DNA from: Streptomyces erythrochromogenes
GTDB lineage: Bacteria > Actinomycetota > Actinomycetes > Streptomycetales > Streptomycetaceae
Assembly: GCF_036170895.1 (NCBI RefSeq)
Contig: NZ_CP108036.1
Span: forward strand, 6,979,501 to 7,043,500
DNA length: 64,000 bases
Reading direction: 5' to 3'
In this document: in pieces, positions 50,405-58,743 of the stretch
Numbering within the stretch: the stretch's first letter is position 1
Layout of the letters: each line of letters begins with the position of its first letter
Made by a program: the position numbers and the translations under genes
The notes under the pieces: model-generated
Database searches by the model: none
Told to the model about the DNA's origin: nothing
Seen by the model: only the letters and a program-made list of their open reading frames with translations

Positions 50405-51832
50405 TCACTGCCTCCGCGCCTGGCGGCCGCGTGCCCAGGCCGGGCGGCGGCGGGACGTACGGGGACGGCGCAGCCTGCGGCCGGACGGGGCCGCCGCGGC
50501 CAGCGCGAACGACACGGTGATGTGCGCGCCGCCCAGCGGGCCGCGCGTGATGCGCATGGAGCCGCCCGTGGCGGTCGCCGCCCGCTGCGCGATGTCGAGA
50601 CCCAGTCCGGTGGATCCGGTGCTGCTCCCGCGGGACAGGGCCCGGTCCGGTTCGGGGATGCCGGGGCCGCCGTCCTCCACGACCAGCTCCACGGCCTGGG
50701 CGGTGCGGACGACCTGGACGCCGAACGGGGTCCCCGGCGCGGTGTGCCGGAAGATGTTGCCGATCAGCGCGTCCACCACGGCGGCGATGTCGTCGTCGGA
50801 GAGGCTGACGGCCGTCGGCTCCTGGGTCAGGTCGAGGGTGCAGGACCGGTTCTGCTGTTCCGCCAGGACCGTCCAGAAGGCGGTGCGGCGGCGTACGACC
50901 TCGGCCGCCTCGCAGCGCGGACCGGACGCCCCCGCACCGGCAGCGGCGTGGCCCGCGGCCGGTTCCGTACCGAGCAGGCCCTGGCCCATGGGGCCCACGG
51001 CGAGAGGGGTGCGCGCCGCGGCGATGATGGCCTGGAGCTCCGTCTCCAGCTCGCCGACCGCCGCCTCGACCCTGGCCGACTCCGGCGTGCCGGCCATCCG
51101 CTCCGACGCGAGGTGCAGGGCGGTCAGCGGGGTCCGCAGCCGGTGCGACAGGTCGGCGACGAGTTCGCGTTCGACGGCGAGCAGCTCGGTCATCCGGTGG
51201 GCCATGGCGTTGAAGGCGACGCCCGCGTCGCGCAGCTCCTTGGGGCCCATCGGGTCCACACGGGTGTCCAGGTCGCCCTGGCCGAGCGCGTGGGACGCCT
51301 GCGCCAGCCGCTTCGAGGACCGGACGACCTTCGCCCCGAGGCGGTCGGCGACCAGGACGGAACCGCCGACCAGCCCCACCGCGAGGAAGAGCATGACCGC
51401 CCACGATTCCTTTACCCCGCGGGTGAGTTCCGCCTCGGGGACGAAGTTCTCGATGACGGCGACCTGGTCGCCGGGGAGCACCACCGGCTGGAGGCAGATC
51501 CAGCCGTCCGGGATCTCCTGGGAGATGGACTCGCGTCCCTGCTGGGCCCGTTCGAGCAGGGCTGCCGGGGCCTTGGAGGTGCCGAGGGGCCCGGAGCCCG
51601 GCAGGTGCACGACCAGGTAGTCGGCCGCGTCCAGGCTCGCCGCGGACTCCCGCAGCGCGTTCGGGTCCGTGGTCAGGGTGAGGACGGGGGCCAGGGCGGC
51701 GGCGCGCTGCTCGGCGGCGTTGACGCCCTGCTCCTTGACCAGCGACATCACCAGCGCGGCCAGCGGTATGAGGAAGGAGAGGGCGACCATGGAGGTCACG
51801 GCGAGGGCCACTCCGGCCAGTGAGCGCCTCAC
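50405..51832 (-). CDS. Membrane sensor histidine kinase with HAMP
   Basis: 475 residues. Two membrane helices: 8-32 (ALAVTSMVALSFLIPLAALV) and 145-165 (AVMLFLAVGLVGGSVLVA), flanking an extracytoplasmic sensor of about 110 residues. HAMP follows, then HisKA with His in ADLSHRLRTPLTAL, and HATPase_c with ALIGNIFRHTAPG (N box), EDGGPGIPEPD and GSTGLGLDIAQRA. The tail is a short Arg/Pro-rich extension. GTG at 51832 overlaps the response regulator stop (GTGA). Expected to pair with that regulator. Confidence 0.93.
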   Translation of the reverse strand: MRRSLAGVALAVTSMVALSFLIPLAALVMSLVKEQGVNAAEQRAAALAPVLTLTTDPNALRESAASLDAADYLVVHLPGSGPLGTSKAPAALLERAQQGRESISQEIPDGWICLQPVVLPGDQVAVIENFVPEAELTRGVKESWAVMLFLAVGLVGGSVLVADRLGAKVVRSSKRLAQASHALGQGDLDTRVDPMGPKELRDAGVAFNAMAHRMTELLAVERELVADLSHRLRTPLTALHLASERMAGTPESARVEAAVGELETELQAIIAAARTPLAVGPMGQGLLGTEPAAGHAAAGAGASGPRCEAAEVVRRRTAFWTVLAEQQNRSCTLDLTQEPTAVSLSDDDIAAVVDALIGNIFRHTAPGTPFGVQVVRTAQAVELVVEDGGPGIPEPDRALSRGSSTGSTGLGLDIAQRAATATGGSMRITRGPLGGAHITVSFALAAAAPSGRRLRRPRTSRRRPAWARGRQARRQ

Positions 51833-52554
51833 CGCGGGGCCACCAGTTTGATGCCCACGCCGCGGACGGTCAGCAGGTAGCGCGGGGCCGCCGCGCGCTC
51901 GCCGAGCTTGCGCCGCAAGGACGACAGGTGGACGTCGACGGTCTGGTCGTCCACGTACGGCTCCCGCCAGACCTCGGTCAGCAGACGGCGTTTGGAGACG
52001 ACCTGGCCCGAGTGGTGGGCGAGGAAGGCCAGCAGGTCGAACTCGCGGCGGGTGAGGCGCAGCTCCCGCCCTGCCAGGTACGCGGTGCGCGCACCCGGGT
52101 CCACCGCCAGCTCGCCCACGACGGTGGCCCGCAGCGGTTCGGCCGCCGCCGCGACGGGTGCGCCCGCGGCGCCGGCGCCGGCGGGCGGGACGTGGCTGGT
52201 GCGCCGCAGGACGGCGGACAGGCGCGCGACGAGCTGCCCCCCGGAGAAGGGCTTGACCAGGTAGTCGTCCGCGCCGGCGTTGAGGATCTTGATGATCTCC
52301 GACTCGTCGTCACGGGCGGTGGCCACCAGTACGGGCACGGAGGATATGCCCCGGATCATGCGCAGTGCGTCCCCTCCGTCCAGATCCGGCAGCCCCAGGT
52401 CGAGGACCACGGCGTCGACCGGCGTCTGGGTGACCTCGCGCAGGGCACTGAACCCGTCGGCGGCGCTGCGTACGGCATACCCGTGTTCCGACAGGACCTC
52501 GATCAGTGACTGGCGGATGCTGGGGTCGTCTTCCACGACCAGGACGCTCGGCAT
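51829..52554 (-). CDS. OmpR/PhoB-family response regulator
   Basis: 241 residues. Receiver domain: VVEDD, phospho-acceptor in VVLDLGLPDLDG, Thr/Lys conserved in LVATARDD and YLVKPFSGGQL. An Ala-rich linker (125-140) leads to a winged-helix DNA-binding domain: REFDLLAFLAHHSGQVVSK, then DVHLSSLRRKLGE. ATG at 52554. First gene of the two-component operon. Nearby genes (HPP, thiol redox) are candidate targets only by position. Confidence 0.94.
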   Translation of the reverse strand: MPSVLVVEDDPSIRQSLIEVLSEHGYAVRSAADGFSALREVTQTPVDAVVLDLGLPDLDGGDALRMIRGISSVPVLVATARDDESEIIKILNAGADDYLVKPFSGGQLVARLSAVLRRTSHVPPAGAGAAGAPVAAAAEPLRATVVGELAVDPGARTAYLAGRELRLTRREFDLLAFLAHHSGQVVSKRRLLTEVWREPYVDDQTVDVHLSSLRRKLGERAAAPRYLLTVRGVGIKLVAPR

Positions 52555-52585
52555 GCGGACACCTTAGGGGCAGGGCCGCCGGGGC

Positions 52586-53146
52586 TCACCACCAGTACTG
52601 CGGGTAGCGGGTTCCGGTACGGCGGGCGCGCGAGAGGGCGCAGCCCGCGAGGACGACGAGCAGGGCCGCCCCGGCCAGCAGGGGGACGAAGGTACGCGGG
52701 TCCGGCGTCCGCAGGACGATGACGACGGCGGTGGCGCAGGCAGGGGAGTGCGGGGTCCGGGCCACGGTCATCACGGCGAGGGAGAGCCCCGCCGCTACGG
52801 CCGCCACCCAGGGCGAGCTGCCGAAGGCGCTGAGCCCCGCGTATCCGACGGCGGCGCACAGCAGGTGGCCCGCGATCACGCTGCGGGGCTGGGCCAGCGG
52901 CAGACCGGGCACGCTGTGCACGATCGCCGCCGACGCGGCCAGCGGGGGTATGAGGACCGGTTCGTGGATGGCGGCGCCGATGGCCACCAGGACCAGCATG
53001 ACGGCGGTGGCACCGCTGACGCTGTGCAGGACGGTACCCGGCGCCGGAGCGGGGGCGCGTCCCACGAGGCGCGACAGTATTCGGCCGCGCGGGGCCGAGC
53101 ACGGGCGCGGACGCGCCTGCTCGGGGGCGATCTGGTCGGTGCTCAA
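52586..53146 (-). CDS. HPP-family membrane protein
   Basis: 186 residues. Four to five membrane helices: ATAVMLVLVAIGAAI, VLIPPLAASAAIVHS, the HPP-type core around LAQPRSVIAGHLLCAAVGY, then VAAVAAGLSLAVM and LLAGAALLVVLAGCAL. The Pro-Arg-Ser and Gly-His residues are the family signature. HPP proteins are poorly characterised; some plant and cyanobacterial members transport nitrite. The start appears to be TTG at 53146, with no clear ribosome site; a later start before VLHSVSG is possible. Confidence 0.78.
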   Translation of the reverse strand: MSTDQIAPEQARPRPCSAPRGRILSRLVGRAPAPAPGTVLHSVSGATAVMLVLVAIGAAIHEPVLIPPLAASAAIVHSVPGLPLAQPRSVIAGHLLCAAVGYAGLSAFGSSPWVAAVAAGLSLAVMTVARTPHSPACATAVVIVLRTPDPRTFVPLLAGAALLVVLAGCALSRARRTGTRYPQYWW

Positions 53147-53296
53147 GGAGATGACGTCTTCGGGGCAGGGCCGGCGGGCATGCGTCCGTCCGGCGGTGAA
53201 CGGCAGTGCGGGCGGGGGCGGCCGCGAACCCCCAGGATCATACGAAGCCGCCCGAACCGGGCGCCCGCCGGGTCCGCTCCCCGCCGGGGACTGCCG

Positions 53297-53875
53297 TCAG
53301 GAAGCCTCGAACGTCGGGCCGTCACCGGTGATGCGCAGCCGCACGGGGCGGTCGGACACCGGAATGGTGCACCCGTCCCGCGTGCTGCAGCTCGCATAGC
53401 CGACCAGCACCGTCGCGTCCCCGTTCCCGTCGGCGCGGACGGGCAGCGTCGTGGTGACCGGGCCGTCGGGGTAGACCGGGACCTGGGCGTCCACGCCGGG
53501 CACGCTGATCGACCGTACCTCCGCGGCGGCCTTCAGGCCGCCCTGCGCCTTGAGGGCCCCGGTGACCGCCACGGCGGTCGGCCGGCCGACCCCCTCGATG
53601 CCGGTGGCCGGCAGTTCGGTGCTGTAGAGGTGGAAGCCCTTCTTCTCCGGCGTGAACACCGCGGTGAGGGTGCCCTCCGAGGCCTTCCAGTCGGAGACGG
53701 ACAGCGTGACGGTGACCCCGTTCTCGGAGAAGCGCGTCGTGGGGGCGGCGGCGTCGGCTGCGCCCACGGCGTCCGCGGCGGGCTGCCCGCCGCAGGCCGA
53801 CACCGCGGCCAAGGAGAGGAGGGCGGCCGCGAGGCGGACCGTGCGGGAGTGCCTCACCTGCGTGGAAACGTTCAT
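53297..53875 (-). CDS. DsbD-alpha-like lipoprotein
   Basis: 192 residues. Lipoprotein signal with lipobox VSAC (Cys28). The secreted part is an immunoglobulin-like domain with GFHLYSTELPATGIEG and a Cys pair near the end (YASCSTRDGCTIP), matching the N-terminal (alpha) domain of DsbD, which carries electrons from the membrane protein to extracytoplasmic targets. It is the last gene of a redox operon: CcdA, encoded just upstream, corresponds to the DsbD beta domain, and the TlpA-like proteins to the gamma domain. Together they make a split DsbD. Confidence 0.85.
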   Translation of the reverse strand: MNVSTQVRHSRTVRLAAALLSLAAVSACGGQPAADAVGAADAAAPTTRFSENGVTVTLSVSDWKASEGTLTAVFTPEKKGFHLYSTELPATGIEGVGRPTAVAVTGALKAQGGLKAAAEVRSISVPGVDAQVPVYPDGPVTTTLPVRADGNGDATVLVGYASCSTRDGCTIPVSDRPVRLRITGDGPTFEAS

Positions 53876-53893
53876 CTGTGCCTCTGTGTTGGG

Positions 53894-53921
53894 TTGCGTG
53901 GCGTTGCGTGGCGTTGCGTGG
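53894..53921. repeat. Three tandem copies of a 10-bp unit
   Basis: TTGCGTGGCG is repeated almost three times between the ccdA-like stop (53948) and the lipoprotein start (53875), followed by a loose repeat of GGATCGG. It lies where the ribosome site of the lipoprotein message would be approached, so copy number could alter expression. Confidence 0.7.
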
Positions 53922-53947
53922 ATCGGGTCGGATCGGTTCGGCGGGTC

Positions 53948-54730
53948 TCAGAGGGCCGTGGTGAAGTTCGCGCTCCACAACTGCATGCTGTACACGATGT
54001 CGTTCCACACGCCGGTGGCCAGCAGCCCGCCGACGAGTACGAGCATCCCCCCGCCGGTCCGCAGGACCCACGGGTAGTGGCGCTTGACCAGTCCGAAGGC
54101 GCCCAGCGCCCGGCGGAAGGCCAGCGCGGCCAGGACGAACGGCAACCCCAGCCCCAGACAGTAGGCGGCCATCAGCAGGGCCCCGCGGACCGCGCTCGCC
54201 TCGGTCCAGGCGAGCGCCTGCACGGCGGCCAGCGTCGGGCCGATGCACGGGGTCCAGCCGACCGCGAACACCGCACCGAGGGCGGGGGCTCCGGCGAGCC
54301 CCAGTGCGGGGCGCCGGTGGCTGCGGAACTCCCGCTGGGTGAAGCCCGGCAGGAACCCCATGAAGGACAGCCCCATGAGCACCGTGAGGACGCCGAGCAC
54401 CTGGGTGACCGTCTCCTGGTGTGCCAGCAGGCTCCTGCCGAAGTAGCCGAACAGGGCGCCGCCGGAGACGAGGACCGCGGTGAAACCCAGGACGAACAGC
54501 AGCGCGCCGGTCGCCATCCGGCTGCGGCGCCCGCCGCGCGCGTCCGCCAGATCGGCGACCGACAGGCTGGTCACGTAGCTGAGGTAGCCCGGTACGAGGG
54601 GCAGCACGCACGGCGAGAGGAAGGAGACGAGCCCCGCGAGGAACGCCACGGGCGCCGCGATCGCGAGGGTCCCGTTGACGAGGGAGGGGGCGTCCGCGAC
54701 GGCGAGCGTCCACTGCGCGCCGGCCGTCAC
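53948..54730 (-). CDS. ccdA: Cytochrome c biogenesis protein CcdA / DsbD-beta-like thiol electron carrier
   Basis: 260 residues with six membrane helices. It has the CcdA signature AGLVSFLSPCVLPLVPGYLSY and a second Cys/Pro motif in GWTPCIGPTL, the redox pair that moves reducing power from cytoplasmic thioredoxin across the membrane. GTG at 54730 overlaps the TlpA-like stop (GTGA). Being flanked by two WCxxC proteins on one side and a DsbD-alpha-like lipoprotein on the other makes its role as the hub of an exported thiol-reduction pathway very likely; no ResB/ResC cytochrome c genes are here. Confidence 0.93.
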   Translation of the reverse strand: MTAGAQWTLAVADAPSLVNGTLAIAAPVAFLAGLVSFLSPCVLPLVPGYLSYVTSLSVADLADARGGRRSRMATGALLFVLGFTAVLVSGGALFGYFGRSLLAHQETVTQVLGVLTVLMGLSFMGFLPGFTQREFRSHRRPALGLAGAPALGAVFAVGWTPCIGPTLAAVQALAWTEASAVRGALLMAAYCLGLGLPFVLAALAFRRALGAFGLVKRHYPWVLRTGGGMLVLVGGLLATGVWNDIVYSMQLWSANFTTAL

Positions 54731-55341
54731 GACTCCTCCTCCAGGACGCGTGCGAGCAGGGGCCGCAGCTGCTCGTCGGTGACGGCGCCCCCGATGGCGG
54801 CGGCGACGCGCCCGCGGCGGTCGATCACGAGGGTCGAGGGGATCGCCTGCGGGTTGACCAGGGAGGGCGGGAACCGGAGCAGGAGTTCGCCGTCGGGGTC
54901 GTGGAGGCTGGGGAACGTCATGTCGTGGGCGCGTACGAAGGAGCGGGCGGCGGCCCGGTCGCGGTCCTGGGTGTTGATCCCGAGGAACCGGACCCCGTCG
55001 CCCCGGGTCTGCCGGCTGAGCCGCTCCAGGTCGTCCGCCTCCGCACGGCAGGGGCCGCACCACGAGCCCCAGGCGTTCAGGACGACGACCTGGCCCCGGA
55101 AGTCGCCCAGCGAGACCTGCTTCCCGTCCAGGTCGGCACCGGCCAGGGCGGGCGCGTCCTGCCGGGTGCCGGGGTCCATGACCGTCGCGCCGGCCGCGGC
55201 GACGATCGCGTTCGGCCGTCCGGCGCGGGCCCCCGCACCGGCGCCGTCGTCCGTCCAGAGGCCGGCGGCGGCCAGCACGGCCGCCACCGCGAGGCCGGCG
55301 GCGGGCGGGACGAGGGCGGACGCCCGTACCGGTCGTCTCAT
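54727..55341 (-). CDS. TlpA-family membrane-anchored thiol-disulfide oxidoreductase
   Basis: 204 residues. N-terminal membrane anchor (PPAAGLAVAAVLAAAGLW), then a TlpA/ResA thioredoxin fold with the active site NAWGSWCGPCRAEADDL and cis-Pro in NPQAIPSTLVIDR. Acts outside the membrane, reduced by CcdA. ATG at 55341 overlaps the previous stop (ATGA), GTGA overlap with ccdA at the end: tightly coupled translation. Confidence 0.93.
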   Translation of the reverse strand: MRRPVRASALVPPAAGLAVAAVLAAAGLWTDDGAGAGARAGRPNAIVAAAGATVMDPGTRQDAPALAGADLDGKQVSLGDFRGQVVVLNAWGSWCGPCRAEADDLERLSRQTRGDGVRFLGINTQDRDRAAARSFVRAHDMTFPSLHDPDGELLLRFPPSLVNPQAIPSTLVIDRRGRVAAAIGGAVTDEQLRPLLARVLEEES

Positions 55342-56120
55342 GCCGCCCACTTGCGCAGGAAGGAGTTGATGCCCTCCGCGGTCAGCGACGGGTTGCCCGT
55401 GACGTGGGTGTCGGTGCGCACCGTGCCGGACGGCGAGACGACGACCAGGACGGGCATCGTGTAGGTGCCGCCCGAGGGGCTGTACTTGCGCAGGAGCGCG
55501 GAGTTGGCGGGGCTGTTCCCGCCGATGTCCACCTTGACCAGGTGGTACGAGGCGCCGAGGATCCCGGCGGTCTGCGACTGGGCGAACACCTTGTCGGCGG
55601 CCTTGCAGTTGCCGCACCAGTTCGCGCCGAAGTCGAGCAGGACCATCCGCCCGTCGGCCTTGGCCGCGCGCAGCGCCGCGTCGATCTGCTTCTGCGCGTC
55701 GGCGGAGCTGTCGTAGCCGGGGCCGGGCACCTTGGCCGGCGCCGGTGCGGCCGACGTACGGGCCGGCTTGGCGGAGCCGCCGCCGGTCGAGCCGGAACCG
55801 GACTGTGCCCGCGAGGGGGTCGGCGAGGAGGCCGAGGCGGAGGCGGACGCGGACGGCGGGGCCGACGCGGTCGGGGACGCCGCGGCGGAGGCCGTCGCGG
55901 ACTGCGACTCGGAGGGGAAGGCCTGCGAGGACTGGCCGGCCGTGGCCGTGGCCGCGGCGGCGGAGCCGGCGGGCTCGGAGGACGGGCCGCAGGCCGCGGT
56001 CAGGCCCGCCGCTACGACGGCCGCGGCGACCAGCGGCAGTCGCCTTCCCAGGGGCGCGGCGGAGCGGGGCGACGTCGTACGGCGGTCGGCGCGGACGGGT
56101 CGGAGCATGCGAGAACTCAT
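55338..56120 (-). CDS. Thioredoxin-fold lipoprotein
   Basis: 260 residues. Signal with lipobox LTAAC (Cys near 44), a long Ser/Ala/Thr/Pro-rich linker at about 46-130, and a thioredoxin-like domain with active site LDFGANWCGNCKAAD and the cis-Pro strand GTYTMPVLVVV. The WCGNC site differs from the WCGPC of its neighbour, suggesting different redox potential or partner. First gene of the operon. The start could also be ATG 56108; no strong ribosome site. The linker probably spans the peptidoglycan. Confidence 0.88.
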   Translation of the reverse strand: MSSRMLRPVRADRRTTSPRSAAPLGRRLPLVAAAVVAAGLTAACGPSSEPAGSAAAATATAGQSSQAFPSESQSATASAAASPTASAPPSASASASASSPTPSRAQSGSGSTGGGSAKPARTSAAPAPAKVPGPGYDSSADAQKQIDAALRAAKADGRMVLLDFGANWCGNCKAADKVFAQSQTAGILGASYHLVKVDIGGNSPANSALLRKYSPSGGTYTMPVLVVVSPSGTVRTDTHVTGNPSLTAEGINSFLRKWAA

Positions 56121-56403
56121 GGCGAAGACACCCCAAGGCACGGTTCGGACTGCGGGATGGGCGGAGCGCCCCCCGGCTCGGTGAAACCGGCGGCCCGACG
56201 GTGCGCCGGGGTGTCGTTTCCCCGGTGCCGACGGCCGCTCGGCTGACGCGAGCATAGGACCGCTCGGGGCCCGTGGAACCGCCTCGGCGTGATCATGAGC
56301 TTGCCCTAAGGAAGAGCTCACCTTCCGCTTCGCCGGAACCCGGTCCAGGGGCGGACACAAGGTGTTGATCCCTGCGAAAGGGACGAGGGTGGCCGAGCAG
56401 TAC

Positions 56404-56961
56404 TCAGAAGGACGATTCGCGGACACTGGCCTTCGCACTCGGATCGATCGTCGCCGTGACGACCGACTTGTGGTCGGAGCTCGTGAACGTGACCGTGAGG
56501 GTGCTGTCCGAGGTCTGCGACGTGGAGGCCTTGAAGCCACGGCTGGGGACCGCCGAGATCAGGCACACGCCGCGGCTCCCGTACCGCACCGTCACCTTTC
56601 CGCCCTGTGCGGGGACGGTGTACAGGCCCGCTCCGCCCTCCTCGCAGTCGACCTTCCTCGGCGCGGGGGTCCGGGGGGCGCCCGACGTGGCCTTGACGGG
56701 CGTGGGGGCGGCAGTGGTGGTGGAGGGGCTCTGCGACGCCGTGGGAGAGGGGCTGGCCGACGCGGTCGGGGAGGGCGTGTCCACGGGCGGGCTGCCCGCC
56801 TGCCAGGCGGGAGGCGTGTCGATGACCGTCGGGGCGGACCGTGCGACCGGGGGCGTATGCCGGGTCGAGCCGACCACGAACTGGACCGTCGCGAGCACGG
56901 CGGTCACGCTGGCGGCCGTGCACGACAGCCATATGAGCAGGTAGCGCGGAGTTCGGGGCAC
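56404..56961 (-). CDS. Exported protein of unknown function
   Basis: 185 residues. Starts with a membrane anchor or signal (YLLIWLSCTAASVTAVLATVQF), then a Pro/Ser/Thr-rich linker (60-105), then a small beta-type domain with two Cys (KVDCEEGGAG and RGVCLISAVP), probably a disulfide, and the repeated Ser/Thr pattern TSQTSDSTLTVTFTSSD. Likely surface-exposed. No known family recognised. GTG at 56961 begins MPRTPRYLL. Confidence 0.75.
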   Translation of the reverse strand: MPRTPRYLLIWLSCTAASVTAVLATVQFVVGSTRHTPPVARSAPTVIDTPPAWQAGSPPVDTPSPTASASPSPTASQSPSTTTAAPTPVKATSGAPRTPAPRKVDCEEGGAGLYTVPAQGGKVTVRYGSRGVCLISAVPSRGFKASTSQTSDSTLTVTFTSSDHKSVVTATIDPSAKASVRESSF

Positions 56962-57119
56962 GGCCCCATAGTGTCCGACGTTCCGGCCGGTCTGTCACCG
57001 GCTCCCCCCGAAACGGCGCCGGTCCGGGTGCCGGGCGGGTCGGCGAACGCCGACGTCCCCCCACCCGCGTACGGGTGGGAGGACGTGGCTGTGGGGGGTG
57101 GTTCAGGGTGGTTCAGGGA

Positions 57120-57152
57120 AGGGCGGGGGGCTTTCGCCCCGTAGGCCCTTTG
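57120..57152 (-). terminator. Terminator after the CAP-domain gene
   Basis: GGGGGCTTTCGCCCC (57126-57140) forms a stem with a tetraloop-like centre, extended by GGGC and GGCCC flanks, 14 bases or more past the leftward stop at 57166. Confidence 0.6.
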
Positions 57153-57165
57153 TGTGCGGGGTCGG

Positions 57166-58005
57166 TTACCTCGGGGCGCCGAAGTTCTGGGTCCACCACG
57201 GGCCGCCGTCGCCCTTGTGGACGCCTATGCCGATCTCCTTGAAGGCGCAGTTGAGGATGTTGGCCCGGTGGCCGGAGCTGTTCATCCACGCTTTCATGAC
57301 GGCGTCCGCGTCGGCCTGCCCGCGGGCTATGTTCTCGCCCAGGTTGGACCACTTGTAGCCGGCGGCCTCCACCCGGCTGGTCATCGTGGACCCGTCCGGT
57401 CCGGTGTGCGACATGACGCCGGCGCGGGCCATGGTGTCGCTGTAACCCCGTGCGGCGGCGCTCAGCTTGGGGTTGGAGGTCAGGGCGCCGCATCCGGCGG
57501 CCGCCCGCTCCTTGTTGACCAGGGCGAGCACGGCGGACTCGGCGTCCCCGTTGACGGTGCCGCCGCCCCCGCCCGTGCTGCCGCCGGAGCCGCCCGTGCT
57601 GCCCGAGCCGCCGCCCGTGGTGGTGGCGGGCTTGCGCGGGGGCTTGGCGGAGGGGGAGGACTCCGACTTGGCCGGGGTGCTGCTCTCCGCCGTCGCGGGG
57701 TCCGTGGGCGTGGCGGACGCCGAGGCCGAGGCGTCGGGCGTCGCCGACGCGCTGGCGCTCGTCGTGGTCGGGGCGTCGGTCGTGGGCGGGGCGGCGTCCG
57801 GGGTGGGGGTCGCCGTCCCGGAGGACGTGCCGGCGGCGTCGGTGCGCCGGTCGGTACGCGCGTCATCGCCGGAGTCGGCCACCGCGACCCCCACCGCCAC
57901 CACCGCGGCGGCCGTGGTGACGGACAGCACGATGCGGGTGCGCACCGTCTTCTTCCGCCGGGCCTCGACGCGGGTCTGCGTTTCGGGAGTTCGGCTGCGG
58001 CTCAT
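57166..58005 (-). CDS. Secreted CAP-domain (SCP-like) protein
   Basis: 279 residues. Arg-rich start and membrane/signal segment (TRIVLSVTTAAAVVAVGVAV), a long Ser/Thr/Ala/Pro-rich linker (50-155, with a Gly-Ser run GGGSGSTGGSGGSTGGGGG), then a CAP domain: ALVNKERAAAGCGAL, GVMSHTGPDG, LGENIARGQ, MNSSGHRANILN and GPWWTQNFGAPR. The conserved His/Glu/His/Glu cavity is present (MSH, GEN, GHR). Bacterial CAP proteins are of uncertain function. ATG at 58005 has GAGGTG upstream. Confidence 0.92.
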   Translation of the reverse strand: MSRSRTPETQTRVEARRKKTVRTRIVLSVTTAAAVVAVGVAVADSGDDARTDRRTDAAGTSSGTATPTPDAAPPTTDAPTTTSASASATPDASASASATPTDPATAESSTPAKSESSPSAKPPRKPATTTGGGSGSTGGSGGSTGGGGGTVNGDAESAVLALVNKERAAAGCGALTSNPKLSAAARGYSDTMARAGVMSHTGPDGSTMTSRVEAAGYKWSNLGENIARGQADADAVMKAWMNSSGHRANILNCAFKEIGIGVHKGDGGPWWTQNFGAPR

Positions 58006-58227
58006 GCCGGTAACACCTCGCAAGAGAAGGGGAGGAGGGGAGTCCGGCTGAGCCTAGGCCGGTGACCAGCGAAAAAGTCCCCCAGGAGGGGTTCTTCAAG
58101 TTCCCTTAAGGAAGCCCGCAGGGTCAACACAGGGACGAGTCGGGCAATCGCCTCAACTCGCCCTGGTGCGAGGGACGGTGAGGGCCGTGCCCGTGGCCGT
58201 GCCCGTGCCCGCGCACGGCACAAGGAA

Positions 58228-58258
58228 GCGCCCCGGGGCGGGTGTTGCCCCGGGGCGC
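58228..58258. terminator. Strong perfect hairpin downstream of the VOC gene
   Basis: GCGCCCCGGGGC (58228-58239) and GCCCCGGGGCGC (58247-58258) are perfect 12-base arms around a seven-base loop, 21 bases past the VOC stop. Confidence 0.8.
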
Positions 58259-58279
58259 GTACGCGTGCGCCTCCCGCAA

Positions 58280-58711
58280 CTATCCGCCGAAGTCGGGCAG
58301 GACGAGGGAGCCGTCCTCGGCCAGGGTGAAGCCGGGGTTGTGGGCGATCTCCCATGCGTGGCCGTCGGGGTCGGTGAAGACGCCCGAGTAGAAGCCGATC
58401 GCGTTGACCGCGGCCGGCCGGGTGACCGTGCCGCCGGCCGCCGCGGCCGCGTCGAGGACGGCGTCCACCTCGGCGTCGCCGCGCACGTTGTGGGCCAGGG
58501 CGATGCCGCCGAAGCCGGTCGGCGGGGTGTCCGGAAGGCCGCAGTCCGCGGCAAGCCTGCGGCGGTCCCACAGGACCAGGGCCAGGCCGCCCGCCTGATG
58601 GAAGACCGTCTCCTCGACCTCGGTGCCGCGCCAGCCGAGCGCCGTGTAGAAGCTCTTGGCGCGGGCGAGGTCCGCGACCCCCAGGGTGACCAGGCTGATG
58701 CGCTGTTCCAT
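58280..58711 (-). CDS. VOC-family (glyoxalase-like) protein
   Basis: 143 residues, a single VOC module with a four-strand beta repeat. Start ISLVTLGVADLARAKSFY and closing strand GVFTDPDGHAWEIAHNPG, containing the metal-ligand Glu. Might detoxify or bind a small molecule; substrate not predictable. ATG at 58711. Same strand as the agmatine deiminase, 32 bases after its stop, so likely co-transcribed. Confidence 0.9.
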   Translation of the reverse strand: MEQRISLVTLGVADLARAKSFYTALGWRGTEVEETVFHQAGGLALVLWDRRRLAADCGLPDTPPTGFGGIALAHNVRGDAEVDAVLDAAAAAGGTVTRPAAVNAIGFYSGVFTDPDGHAWEIAHNPGFTLAEDGSLVLPDFGG

Positions 58712-58743
58712 ACCGCCACCGTAACGCCCGGGCAGGGGCTTGC

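Noticed and set aside
55790..55960. Repeat array in the thioredoxin-fold lipoprotein gene
   Set aside because: It encodes an Ala/Ser-rich linker; no regular unit beyond codon bias.
57540..57860. Tandem repeat DNA in the CAP gene
   Set aside because: The Gly/Ser and Ser/Ala/Thr/Pro codons of a cell-wall linker explain the pattern.
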